From NCBI GenBank assembly GCA_002778195.1, contig PCDI01000017.1, forward strand, positions 138,119 to 202,118: a stretch of DNA of 64,000 nucleotides, written 5' to 3'. Origin of the DNA: Raffaelea ambrosiae. Its lineage: Eukaryota > Ascomycota > Sordariomycetes > Ophiostomatales > Ophiostomataceae. The notes beneath the pieces were generated by a model. The model worked only from the letters and a program-made list of their open reading frames with translations, was not told the origin of the DNA and did no database searches. This document shows, in pieces, positions 23,837-35,942 of the stretch; position 1 is the first letter of the stretch, and every line of letters begins with the position of its first letter. A program made the translations under genes and the position numbers.

Positions 23837-26800
23837 GCGAAAAGGCGATCGAAAAAAAAACCCCGGAAAATACCAAATAGGGGACAAACCAACCGACCTA
23901 CCCACCACCCCATACGCAAACGGACGGGAAAGGGAGATGGGAAAAAAGGAGAAAAATATTGTGGGAAATATCAGAACATATTCAAGAAAACAAAGGAATC
24001 ATCAAGGAAAAGAGAAACCCAAGGAAAGACATATGCGCCAACGCAGCGCTCATACGTTCCGGCAGCAGGTCGCATACCTACGACATATGTGTGGACGGGT
24101 ATAGAGGAGTCAGGGGAGAGGACTTTTTTTGTGACAAATTTAGCAGCAATTTTTGTGTATAATCTTTTTTCTATGTTTCAGCTTCAAACTTCCAATACGG
24201 TCTACATCTATCTTAGCAGCTTTGGTTTGCTGGCTAATTGTGCGCGCTTGCTCTACGCGATGGCGGGCAGGGTAACGCCTAGCTGCTGTTGCGCAGCTTT
24301 TTCTTGTCTTTTCATAGAGCAGTTCTCATGGCGCCGGTATGTTCCTTGTGTTATTAAACAACCAAAACGAATCACTTCAACCTTGAAAACGCAGTACATA
24401 CAAACATCATGCCTCTTCATAGGCAAAACAAGCACCATGTAGTCACGTGGTTATTGGAGACCCCGCTTACATTGTCCTTCTTGTGACAACCACTCTTCGG
24501 TGTTCTGCAATCTAATTTCGGACATCTCGCTGCTTTAATGACAGAAGGCTGTGTGTAACGGAAAATCCTGCTTGCCGGGGCGTTTAGAAATTGGCCAAAG
24601 GAAATTACAGCCAGATGACGCCGGACTATCCGACAAGCCTTATCGGACTCCCCATCGGATCGTCCTCCTCATCACTCCTTTGTCGGGATTTCGGAACCCG
24701 AACCTGTGAGGTGGCACGATTTTGTCGGCATTGCCTTTTTCTGGTTTGGGCTTGACTTCCATTTTCCTCCACGCTTCCGATTGCGCCTATGAAGGCAGCG
24801 GTTCCTAATCCAACATAATTTTGTACAGTGTACATTAAATGGCACTCGCGCGGACTGTCCGCCGGTTTCCATTTGCAAGTAAAATAACAAAGGGGAAAAG
24901 AAAGAAAGAAAGCAACTAAGACAAAGACCCGGGTACGTAGAATCGGCAAGCCTGTCCGGCAAGTAAGCCGGGCAAGCGAGACTGAAGACCAAGACTGGAG
25001 AGTATGCCTAAAAGTCAAGGCCGGCAAGCAGGCCCGACAGGCAATATCGGCAGGCATAACTGGCACAGCTCAGAAGAGAACACGCACAAAACACGCTGTT
25101 CCCGTCACGTGCAGCTACTAAGTCGAGAACCGAAGACGACAGGGCGGAGGGAAACAAAACAACAAGAAAGCGAACAGAAACAAGCCCCCGACAAATTTTC
25201 TCTTTTCACGGGGTAGGAAGCACCGGTGTCTATCTAACAGTTTCCTGGTCTGAGCGGTGGTGCATAGCTGGAGAGCTCCTCCCTCCGCGCGTTGCGGGTG
25301 CGACGGGCAAACAACTTCTGAAATGCGGAAGGAGGAACCCACTTCGTCTTGGCTGTAAACAGACAGAGCTGTTTGTTTGCGTCATTGCTGGACACGTTCC
25401 TGCTCGACAGAAAACAAGGACGTGCACAATGGCACCATTTTCAAGCAGACGCGTATCTTGCAAGGCAAGAGCGTCCGGGGAAACTGGGGAGACGAAAGGG
25501 GCTGGGGTCAGAGCTCGCTCGTCGCATCTGCTGGATGTGTTCTGGCCTCAGGACACAACGAGCCAAGGCAAAATATCTCAGAAGTAACTAGCTTTCTGAA
25601 GCTCGCCATGTCTTCCTCGCGTTCTCAGCAGTTTTCTCGTCTCTCTGGTCCTCGCCTCTTTTTCCGAGGAGTTCCTTCCTTCTCAGTTCTCACCGGCCGT
25701 GCCTCCCCAACATCACATCACTCTGTGCATTGTCTTTTCAACACCCCCTCCCCAGATTGAGCAAAAACACGCCCTTTTCTGCATCTCTTAGGTTCCTAGA
25801 GCTTCTAGGGCCCCCAACAAGAATCCAGATCATGGCATGGACAGATCTTGTCGTCATGGTCGACAGGCCAACAGAGGCCGGAAAACAGGATCGTAATACG
25901 GCGAGGCACACTGGGCATTGAGCGCCAGGTAATCAGTCACAAATTTTTCGAGGCAAGACGTCATCATATTTGTGGGTGGTTGGGGGGGAATGGTCGAGAC
26001 AGGGAAAGAAGGGGGGTGGTGAATGTTGTTGTTGGGTTCCCTCGACAGAAAGAGGCGTCCGCGCTCTTTCCTCCCCAGCCTCACAACTTTTTGGGCGTGC
26101 TCCTGCTACTTCCTGTTCTGACGGCTGTTCTGGCCCCGCCGTTCTCTCTGTTCTGTGCTTTTCTGTGTTTTTATTGTGATTTTATTTATTTTTGTTCGAA
26201 AAGGGCAGGATCGAGTCGTAGACAGACCAAAATAGGAAACAACGAAAGCACCGAGCTCTGACCGGCGACTGCTTCCTCTTTCAGTTTGTGTTTGTGTAGA
26301 GATTGGTGACCTTCTGTCTCTTCCCGGCTGCTCTTTCCGTTTTGCCTTGTCCTTTCTGTTTTGTTTTTGTTGACACGCTCTCTCCTTCCCAACAGTCCGG
26401 CCTCTGGACCCTCCCCGTCCAGAATTTGTTTTTGTTTCCACGTAAATAGAGAAAGAGCTTCTCGCCATCCTGTAGTTTTTTTTACTCTCTCCTTCTCTTC
26501 TTTTCTTCCTCAAGCATCCTTTCTTCTATTTCTCACTCTCGCTTGCCTGAATCGATATTTACCAGTATCATTCTTTCCTTTGCTTTATCCTCAGCAGAGT
26601 CCGTTCGGCCTCTTGCCGTATTGTAAGAAAATCTTTCTTTTCTGTCTCTGTGCTGTGCCTTCCTTTCCGCTTATACAGCCCCTTCACTTAAATCTAAGGA
26701 ACAAATACGTCTGCATCCTCTCCTTGCCTTTCTCGCGTTCTTTTCTTTCTCTCCTCTCTTTTTTTTTCTTCTCCCTTCTTGTTGTTCCAAGTTTACTACG

Positions 26801-27654
26801 TCCCGGTTGTTAAAGCATCAGCACCAGCACCATCCTTTCTCTTTCAAACACGTCTCTTTTGTTCCTTGCCTCATTTCGTCTTTCTCTCGCTTTTCATTGC
26901 AATCCCCTCTCCAAATCTTTCCAGCTTCATCTTGCTCACCAGCCAGATCTATCCTAGTTTAATCTCTTTCTTCCTTCGTCTTCGAGGACCTCCAATTTAC
27001 TTTTCACCAGACGAAGTCTGTCAACTTTAAGCATCTTCGAGTCACCTTGCACAGGTACAGACTTCCGCCAGCCTTTCCAAAGTTTGAAGGAACCGACACA
27101 AGAAAGGTATGGGCACCCAGGGATCCATCTCTGTCTTTTTCTTGTTTCGCAACAGTTAAGCTTTGCTTCCGGTTCTATTGCTGTCTTTGTCGTGAAAGAC
27201 ACAAATCCATTGTTGTCACTATAGTTGTCACATCTGTGCTATTTTTGGTTTCTGCATTTCAATATGATGGCCAACTATCGCTTTGTTGTTGTCGTCCTGT
27301 CTGGGTGGGCCGCCGTTTGCTGTTTCGCCCAGTCAATTTCCAGTTGTCAATTCATTGTTTGGACTGCGATCTGCTTTCCCCAGCAACCGCGTCACGAACA
27401 AAGCAATTGTTTCTCGCGTTTCTCTGGTTTCCCTGTTTTATCCCCCCCCCCCGATATCCTGTTTATTTTCTGCCTTTACTTGCCCTTTCTCATTTTTATG
27501 CCAGTGACTTTGGTGTCGAAAATCCCACGCCTGCCAACTCTCACCAGTCTTTGTATCTTTATTTCTCACCACCATTATCCTCTTTGTCATATCATACCTG
27601 AAGCCAAAACATATTTAATCGTATATTTACAAAGACAGCTAACAGTCTCAAGAA
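23837..27654. other. 3.8 kb gene-free interval, mainly leader of the RRM gene
   Basis: Starts with the purine-rich 3' UTR of the reductase (about 23840-24030). The middle (24100-26000) shows no coding signature on either strand. From about 26260 to 27655 the plus strand is strongly T/C-rich with several short upstream open frames, and is probably promoter plus a long 5' leader of the downstream RNA-binding protein. A GTATGG donor near 27107 and CTAACAG at about 27635-27643 could bound a leader intron, but this is not proven. Confidence 0.55.
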
Positions 27655-29684
27655 ATGTCTTATCAACAGATGGATGGAGGTGGCCAGTCCCGCCGTGGTG
27701 GCATCCCGCCCGGCTTTCTGAACGGCCAAGTTGCCTCTTCTGACGGTGGTCTTCACCATCATTCAAACACCAACGGAGCAACTGCTCCCATGTCTGACAA
27801 CGAACTTGGAGGCATCATGAACCAGTTCAGCTCCATGAGTCTTCCCTCCGGCAATCTGGCTCAGGGCCAGACCATGCCCAACATTCCTCCGGGTGCCTTT
27901 GTCAACGGGGCGGATGGCAGCATTGTCTTTGCTGCTCCCTACCCCGGATCCATGCATCCAGTTCTTGACCATGCCTACAGCACGGCTGCATTTCCAGTGC
28001 AGTACCCCACAGGTGGATTTGCTCACCAGTTTGCACCTGGCACCATGATGCCATTCACTCCTGGGCGCCCTGTCACCTATGGTGATCGCATCCCGCGCGA
28101 TCTCCCAGTCTTGGAGAATCGCCGGAGCTCGTACTCGACTTCTGCCACCGAGTCTGCTCCTGCTACTCCCTTCTTTGGTAATGCTGCTGATCGTCACGGA
28201 GGTACCCGTGTTGCTTCGCTGGAGCGTTCGTCGTTTACGACTCCCTCTCCGCGTGATACGGCGACCTTCATGTCGAAGATGACTATTGATCCGGACATTG
28301 AGCGCTTGCTCATGCAGGACCCGCCTATTCCCAAGGCTGTTCCAGCTGTGTGGACTGACCACATCAAGCCACTGGAGCAGTGCCTCGAGAACCGCATCCA
28401 AGGAAACCGCAATGTCTACATCCGCGGTCTGCATCCCACCACTGACGATCAGCTGTTGCTGCTCTACACTGAACGCTTCGGTGATGTCGAGCAGTCGAAG
28501 GCCATCATTGACACGACCACCGGTGCCTGCAAAGGGTAAGTCTTGCTTTCCATCGGCCAAGCTTTCCATACAAACATATCCCCATTTCTGATGCAATGCT
28601 AGGTTTGGCTTTGCCAAGTTCACGGATGTCAAGAATTCCGAGAAGTGCATCCGTGGCTTCTATCGCCTAGGTTACGAAGTTGGCTTTGCTAGAGTGAGTC
28701 CGTCTGCATTGTTCCATTTGCATTGTTCAGTATGCTGACAATTGTGTCCCTTGACCAGGAGAGCTTCAACGCTCGCCTCAAGGCTGAGGGAGACGAAATG
28801 TCAACGAACCTCTACATCTCCAATCTTCCAAAGGACGTCAACGAAAGTGTGAGTTGATGTATTTTGATGTTAGCAGCGTCTTGGCTTGAATTGGTCTCAT
28901 GCTAACTTGCTAGATGCTGAGCCAAATCTTCGACCCCTTCCACATTGTGTCGAGCAAGATCCTTCGTGATTCCATGGGCAACAGCCGTGGCGTCGGCTTT
29001 GCCAGGTAACTCCTTTTCACTATTTCTTTTCTGTCATTTCCATGCAAGGTTCACTGACGCGGGTATTTTTCAGATTCGAGACCCGCGACGTCTGCGAGAA
29101 GGTCATTAAGAACTTCCACGGCATGGCCATCGGCCAGGATGGCTTCGTAATGCAGGTGCGCTATGCGGACACTCCTGCCCAGAAAGAGCTGAAGCGCATC
29201 ACTGCCGAACGTCGGCAGTACCGTACGAATGAGTACAACATTGGGGCGTATGGAACGCATGCTGTGGGAATCAATCCTTCGATCTACAGCCCTGGGATGT
29301 GGAACCGTCGCCCTGGCGGAAACAGCGGCTACAGGTAACCCGTGCTCGCCCCGCTTGCTTGGAATCATGTGGCTGACAGTTCTGCTTCACTTGGTTTCAG
29401 TCACGGCTCTATCCGGCACATGTCTCGCCCTGGCATGGGTGGCAACAATGCCAACATTGCCCAGGACAGCAATGTTGTCAGAAGCCACGATGAGTATGGT
29501 TACTTGCACACAGATTGTCGCCCGTCTATCTGCTAACAGCATTAATAGTAAGAAGCCAGTTGCTGATGCAACCAGCGACTCGTCTTCTGACAATGGGTCT
29601 GACGACGAAGGTGCCACTGTTGTTGAGCCTTCTGATTCTAAGGAAGAGTCGGACAAGCCTTCTCCTGAGAAGGAGAGCTCCTAA
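27655..29684 (+). CDS. two-RRM RNA-binding protein (MSSP/RBMS-like, Msa1-like)
   Basis: Cytoplasmic or shuttling mRNA-binding protein; the nearest described relatives are vertebrate MSSP/RBMS proteins and fission yeast Msa1, a regulator of sexual differentiation. Seven exons: 27655-28535, 28603-28693, 28759-28848, 28914-29005, 29074-29334, 29401-29493, 29549-29684; all junctions keep frame, giving 547 residues. The N-terminal 250 residues are Gly/Pro/Ser/Met-rich and disordered. RRM1 starts at NVYIRGLHPTTDD (RNP2) and has GFGFAKF (RNP1) just after the first intron. RRM2 has NLYISNLPKDV and GVGFARFE. Between and after them ESFNARLKAEGD and RYADTPAQKELKRI are, as I recall, conserved in this fungal family. 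The C-terminus is acidic and Ser-rich. ATG at 27655 is the first in frame with the protein. The unusually long pyrimidine-rich leader suggests post-transcriptional control. The 3' end converges on RIO2. Confidence 0.92.
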
Positions 29685-30221
29685 ATGGAAGCTCATTCAG
29701 ACAAATAAATCGGCAGTTTACTGCTCACTGTTGACATCCACTACCCAGTACTTGCACTTTTCTCCGTTTTCAGATGGTTTCATTTTCAATCTTGGGGCTC
29801 GAGATATCCCCCATATTTTCTTACACCATCAAAAGTTTTGAGTTTTCTTTCCCCCTTACTCGCAGCTGCTGAGTGCCTCTCCAAAGTGCGGCTTGTGCCG
29901 AGCTTTTTTTTTTCTTTTTTTTTTCTTTTTTCAACGGGGCCATGTCTGTTCTTTGTATTGATTTGTATTCTTCTTCTACGAGGACGATGAAAATCACGAT
30001 CATGTATTTTTCAGTCTGTTGTTGTATTCAAAATGGGTGGTGGATAGTGGGTAGTTGGTCTTGATGACCGCTGTCGTCTATTTCTATTGTTGTCTCATCC
30101 ATGTACTGCCTTTTGACATTTTGTTGTCACCCTATATGGGGAAGGCCAGGATCATGTATCTTAGAAAAGAAGCAACCTTTGCTTGAGATACTATAAAATC
30201 TGCGTTTTAGAAATGCACTCA
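29685..30221. other. convergent 3' intergenic region
   Basis: About 540 bp of T-rich sequence shared by the 3' ends of the RRM protein gene and RIO2. Nothing else seen. Confidence 0.7.
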
Positions 30222-31626
30222 TCATGTCCCTGTGCTTAAACTGAGACTAGGCATCCTATCTGCGATGTCCTTAGTATCGTCGTCATCCGCAGTGTCCTTT
30301 TTCTTTTTCCTGCCTCCACCCACTTCCACTGAGTCTTGATCTCCATCACTTTCAGGCGCTTCTTTGTCTTCTTCTTCTTCATCCTCATCTTCGTCCTCGT
30401 CCTCGTCACTGTCCAGCTCGTCTTCGTCACTGTCTCTATCTGACGAAATGGCTGCCTGTTCGAGAATGGCAGCCTCCAAATCCTTCGCCATCTTCTTTGT
30501 AAAGCCTGATGCTTCCACTGCCATGTCAATGCGCTTCGCTCCATCGCGGCCAACAGTTGCTTTGGCATCCTTGTAAAATGGACCAGGCTGTGTGCTGACG
30601 AAATGGAATCTCCGTTCAAAGAACGTCTTGATGCAGGCCACATCGCGATCAAAATACATCTCGGCATTTTTGTGTTCCATGGAAACCATCTGTGGGAAAT
30701 CTATCAGGACCGGAACGAGGGTGATTTCAGGATCTTCCTCCGAACCCTCAGTTGTCTCGGGTTCTTTCCCTTTGCTGGTCTTTGTTGCCGCTTGCTGTTG
30801 ATGGGGCTTCTTCTCTTGCTCCTGAATCAGAATGTTAAATTCGTTGAAGTCGCCATGAATAAGACCGTGGCGGGCTAGGCGCAGGATGAGACCAATCAGG
30901 TCAGCATAGAGTGACGCTGGGTCGGGGACGCTCGAAACCTGGCGCAGAGGTATGGAGTCTTCGACATAGGACATGACAATGGTGTGGCGCGATTGAGCCA
31001 ACGGCTCGGGAACCGCGAAACCTTCCGCACGCAGGGCTTCCAAAAAGGCATACTCTCTCATGGCAGAGAGCCGTGACAGATACAACCATGACCCTTGATC
31101 CTGACGCTTTCGTAGGTAGTCTCGATTTGACCGGACGCTGCGGAACGAAATACGACCGAGTCGGTGAATTTTGAGCACCCGCTGCTTGCCCTTTTTGTCT
31201 GTCACCATCATGATATCGCTTTCTTTGCCAACTCCAATGCGGCTTCCGACTCCGTGCACCACATTCCGCTGGGAATATGTTTGCATAGCAAGGTAGTCCA
31301 GGCCACCGTATGCAAGTCGGTATCCGTCGTACCGAGCTCCCTTGACCTTGCCAATCAGTCCAATCTTGGCTAGGGTCGAAATGCTCTTGTTCACACTGTT
31401 GCTTCCGCCCCGTGCCCGAGCGATCTTGGCAATCTGCGATGTCGGCACAATCTCGTGGTTCTTGCTGCCCGTCTCAACCTGTGCGAAAAGTGTTAGTGGA
31501 TGTTGCGGTCCCTCATTCCTAAAAGGAACTCCGAAAGGAATGCAGATTAATGTGCTGCCGTACCGCTGTAAGGACCCGCCAGTCCTCTGGCCTGAGAAAT
31601 TGCATCTTTGTCGTATCTAACTTCAT
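30222..31626 (-). CDS. RIO2: RIO2 serine/threonine protein kinase/ATPase
   Basis: Atypical kinase needed for late cytoplasmic maturation of the 40S ribosomal subunit (20S to 18S rRNA). Two exons: 31626-31564, a 63-nt exon encoding MKLDTTKMQFLRPEDWRVLTA, then an 85-nt intron with donor GTACGG, then 31478-30222; total 439 residues. The N-terminal winged helix includes KSISTLAKIGLI and YDGYRLAYGGLDYLA. The nucleotide loop is IGVGKESD (about residues 102-109), the catalytic HGDFNEFN has its Asp at about 231, and the metal-binding LIDFPQMVS has its Asp at about 281, so all active-site elements are intact. A Gln/Lys/Glu-rich insert of about 40 residues separates the last two motifs. The C-terminal tail is extremely acidic (Asp/Glu runs) and ends with a Lys-rich patch. 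Divergently arranged with RPN1, with about 710 bp between start codons. Confidence 0.97.
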
Positions 31627-32338
31627 GGTGACTACCTTGGGTACGCCAAAATGGCGCCTATTATGGATGTATACTGCTCTTGTATTTGAATTGTGTGGTC
31701 AAGGCTGTCACCAAGGACTCTGACGTCGTAGAGAAAATAGGGAAAAAAAAAAAACTTATCAGCCAGAGCCTTACGATAACGATAAGATAAGAGACGCCAA
31801 AGCAGCGGATTTTCTTCGTTCCGCTTCTGCGACGGTCGGTGGCTGGTTGCTGTGTGGCTCGTGTGTGGACCCCTTTTTATTTATTTATTTTTGAATTAAT
31901 TTTTAGAGCTGATGCTGCTAGGCGGCAAAGCCTCGCGTAATGGAAGCAGCAACGAAAGCTAGCGAAGGGACCAATCCGTTTTACAAAGCTACGTCTCCCC
32001 TCCGCCAAATCCATTCCCTTTCTGCCTGTTGCCTCTCGCCCATCAACGACGAGACAACCAAAAAAAGGTGTACCGTCACGCGAACCTCGATTTGTTTCTC
32101 TGCAAGCTTACTTTTTTCTCTTCTTTCCACCTTTGGGATTCCGAAGGAAACGACAAACTCTCACCTTTCGAGCTCCCTTGCCAAGCGAGTTTCTTGACCG
32201 CGCAAACAAACCTCGAAGCGCCATCGGGATCTCGCCATATCCCGCCATCTTCCCACACCTGTTTTCGAGACCCCCAGCTCGACGGGTGCATTGTTTTTCA
32301 TATCGCCAAAGCGCAGCCCACCACCACCACCCACCAGC
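31627..32338. promoter_or_regulatory. bidirectional promoter region RIO2 / RPN1
   Basis: 712 bp between two divergent start codons. It contains a cluster of GATA-type sites (CTTATC at 31755, GATAAC at 31775, GATAAG at 31781 and 31786) and a GGCGGCAAA at 31921-31929, one mismatch from the yeast proteasome PACE element GGTGGCAAA. Function of these sites is inferred only. Confidence 0.55.
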
Positions 32339-35338
32339 ATGGCGCAGGAGAAAGAGGCATCCAAGGCGACGGCCGACAAGGGCAAGGGCAAGGCAGTGGA
32401 TGGAAAGCAACCTGACGCACCCAAGGACAAGGATGGCAAGCCCGTTGCCAACGGAAAGAAAGACGATGAGCCAGAAGGTATGGGTTTGGGCATTTGCGGG
32501 CATTCTCGTTGGAAGGGCCCTTTGTGTTGAGCAGGGACTGCCAAGCGTCCAGACCAGAAGCTAACTGCTGTTGCCATATAGCCGAGGAGCTCAGCGAAGA
32601 AGACCAACAGCTCAAGAATGAGCTTGAGATGCTCGTGGAGAGACTGACGGTAAGGCGAACTCCAGGAAGGAACTGCCATGCGCACCAGACGCAACTAGCT
32701 ACGAGGGGGGGGGGATGTTGGTAGCTGACGATGCATGCGCCACTCAATATAGGAATCGGACACGACCCTCTACAAGCCAGCCCTGGAGGCGATGAAGAAC
32801 TTCATCAAGACATCCACCTCCTCGATGACGGCTGTACCGAAGCCCCTCAAGTTTCTGCGCCCACACTACGAGACGATGACAAAGCTCTACGATGAGTGGC
32901 CAGCTGGCAGCGACAAGACCCATTTGGCAGACGTGCTGTCGGTGATCGGCATGACCTACTCGGACGAGGACCGCCAAGACACTCTCAAGTACCGGCTGCT
33001 GGCGCCAACGCACGACATTGGATCTTGGGGCCACGAATACGTGCGGCATCTGGCGCTGGAGATTGGCGAAGTCTACGGCAAGCGGATAACAGCAGATGAG
33101 TCTACGCAGGATCTCGTGGATCTGGCCAAGGAGCTGGTGCCTCTGTTCCTAAAGAGCAACGCCGAGGCCGATGCTGTTGATCTGATGAGCGAACTGGAAA
33201 TTATCGAGTTCCTTCCCAAATTCGTTGACGAGGACACCTACCCGCGCGTCTGCCTCTACATGGTCTCCATGGTCAATCTCCTCACCTTCCCCGACAACGA
33301 GCAGTTCCTGCGTGTCGCACACGATATCTACAAGGACTACAACCAGCACACGCAGGCGATGGTGCTTGCCATCCGCCTGAACGACATGGACCTGATCAAG
33401 GCTGACTTCGAGGGCGTCGATGATCCGGCCCTGAAGAAGCAGCTGGGCTTCCTGATCGGCCGCCAGCGCATCTGGCTCAACACAGAGGAGCTGGATGACC
33501 TGGATGTCTACGACAGCTTCTGCAACGTGCGACTCTCCGAGTACTTTAAGCTTCTCGGCAAAGAGCTCAACATCCTCGACCCCAAGACCACGGAAGATAT
33601 TTACAAGAGCCACCTCGAGAGCAGCAGGGTTTCCAGCATGACCAGCATCGACTCTGCGCGGCACAACCTGGCTGCTGCCTTTGTCAATGCCTTTGTCAAT
33701 GCTGGCTTCGGCAAGGACAACATGATGCTGGTGGAGCAGGACAAGGAGAGCTGGGTCTGGAAGACCAAGGACGAGGGCATGCTCTCGACCGTTGCCTCTC
33801 TGGGTACGCTCATGCTGTGGGACATTGAGAATGGCCTCGACAAGATCGACAAGTACACATACGTGGAGGAGGAGCAGATCCAGGCTGGTGCCATGCTTGC
33901 CATTGGCATCATGAACTCGGGTGTGCGGCTAGACTCGGAGCCGGCGTTTGCCCTACTGGCGGACCCGGACAAGCTGGAGCACAAGAACCCGCTGGTGCGC
34001 ACGGCGACCATAATGGGCCTTGGCCTCGCGTATGCGGGCTCCAACAAGGAGGAACTGCTGGAGCTGCTGCTGCCCATCATCTCGGATGCATCACAAGACA
34101 TGCAGATTTCGGCCATGGCGGCGCTGGCGTGCGGGTTGATCTTTGTCGGTTCCTCGCACGCTGACGTCAGCCAAGCCATTGTCACCACGCTTCTCGATGA
34201 CGATCGCAAGAGGCAGTTGACTGACAAGTGGACACGCTTCCTGGCTCTGGGCCTGGGCCTGCTTTTCTTTGGCCGCCAGGAGGAGGTGGATGTGATCCTG
34301 GAGACGCTCAAGGCCGTAGACCACCCGGCAGCCAAGCCGACGGCGGTGCTGGCATCCATGTGCGCGTGGGCGGGCACGGGTGCTGTGCTCAAGATCCAGG
34401 AGCTGCTGCACATGTGCAACGAGCACATTGAGGAGGCAGAAGAGAAGAAGGGCGACGAGCTGCTGCAGGCGTATGCGGTGCTGGGCATTGGTCTGATTGC
34501 TATGGGCGAGGATGTGGGCCAGGAGATGGTTCTGCGCCACTTTGGCCATTTGATGCACTACGGCGAGCCCAACATTCGGCGTGCAGTGCCGCTGGCGATG
34601 GGTCTGGTCAGTCCCAGCAACCCGCAGATGAAGGTGTACGATACGCTGTCGCGGTACTCGCACGACAACGACAACGATGTGGCGCTCAACGCCATCTTTG
34701 CCATGGGCCTGTTGGGTGCAGGTACGAACAACGCGCGCCTGGCGCAGCTGCTGCGGCAGCTGGCTAGCTACTACCACCGTGACCAGGAGTCGCTGTTCAT
34801 GGTCCGCATTGCGCAGGGCCTGCTGCACATGGGCAAGGGCACGCTGTCGATCAGCCCCTTCCACACGGACCGGCAGATTCTGTCGCGGGTGGCGGCGTCT
34901 GGTCTGCTGGCCGTGCTGGTGGCCATGCTGGACGCCAAGCAGTTCATCACGTCCGAGTCGCACTACCTGCTGTATTTCCTGGTGACAGCAATGCACCCGC
35001 GCTTCCTTGTGACGCTGGACGAGGACCTCAAGCCGCTGACGGTCAACGTGCGCGTCGGTCAGGCCGTCGACGTGGTCGGCCAGGCCGGTCGGCCCAAGAC
35101 GATTACGGGCTGGCAGACCCAGAGCACGCCGGTGCTGCTGGCGTACGGCGAGCGGGCCGAGCTGGAGGACGAGGAGTACATTAGCCTGAGCAACACGCTG
35201 GAGGGTCTTGTGATTCTAAGAAAGGTGAGCCTTCGCTAGATTGAGCGAAAAGCCGTTGACTCGGCCGTCCATCCTTTGCATCCGTTGCTGATTGTTTTGT
35301 TTCATTTGCAGAACCCCGAATGGGAGAGCGAAAAATAA
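32339..35338 (+). CDS. RPN1: 26S proteasome regulatory subunit RPN1
   Basis: Largest base subunit of the 19S regulatory particle; a docking platform for ubiquitin-like shuttle receptors and the deubiquitinase Ubp6. Exons 32339-32477, 32582-32649, 32753-35224 and 35312-35338 give 901 residues, the usual length. The N-terminus is Lys/Asp/Glu-rich (MAQEKEASKATADKG), followed by EELSEEDQQLKNELEMLVERL and the conserved LYKPALEAMKNFIKTSTSSM. Proteasome/cyclosome repeats fill the second half (for example ISAMAALACGLIFVGS, AVPLAMGLVSPSNPQ, NAIFAMGLLGAGTNNARLA). The final exon is only 27 nt and encodes NPEWESEK, completing the family ending VILRKNP; without it the frame would end VSLR. A longer in-frame ATG exists at 32291, but the start at 32339 fits the family better. 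Divergent from RIO2, convergent with MLH1. Confidence 0.97.
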
Positions 35339-35942
35339 ACGTAGGCATAACGTGCAGAAGCGGGAGAAAGAGACATAAAAAAAAAGCAGCATAAAGGACC
35401 ACCCGGTTTCAGACAACACGTTTTTTTTGGGCGGGCTGTTTCGGTTCTCGTATGTTTTTTAGAAGAAAATAAAAAGAACAAAGACAAGCACAAGAGGGGA
35501 AGAAGGAACTCCGGGGGAAGGGCATCGAGTCAACATGACGGAGAGAGGGCGGGAGGTTGCGGAGGATTCGCGGCTTGTGTTCTGATATTTGTCCGTGTTT
35601 CTCTTCGTTTCATTTTTCTTATTTTTGTATAATAAACATATTCGCGTGGCCCCACACTGGAAGAGAGTATTATATGATTATATGAAAAGAGAAAAAAAAA
35701 AGCAGAATAAGAAAAAGAACACAGTCGATGGATTCTGAACGGGTGCAATACGGGGGATTCTTCCTCTTTGTCTTGTCACTGAATCTTTTGTAAATGAGGT
35801 TCGACACATTTTCTTTAATGTTCCTTCGACTGCTTTCTATGCGTGATTTACATTTTGTGTCTCTTGGGTTTGCCGTTTTACATGTTTTTGTGGTGGGTCG
35901 TTATATGTCATCATCAAATCATTAAAGGGCTTCGAGCTTCTT
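35339..35942. other. convergent 3' intergenic region
   Basis: About 600 bp, A-rich then T-rich, holding the 3' UTRs of RPN1 (plus) and MLH1 (minus). No gene seen. Confidence 0.7.

Noticed and set aside
24626..25066. 146-codon minus-strand frame in the CPR-RRM gap
   Set aside because: No domain, biased composition, no promoter or splice support.
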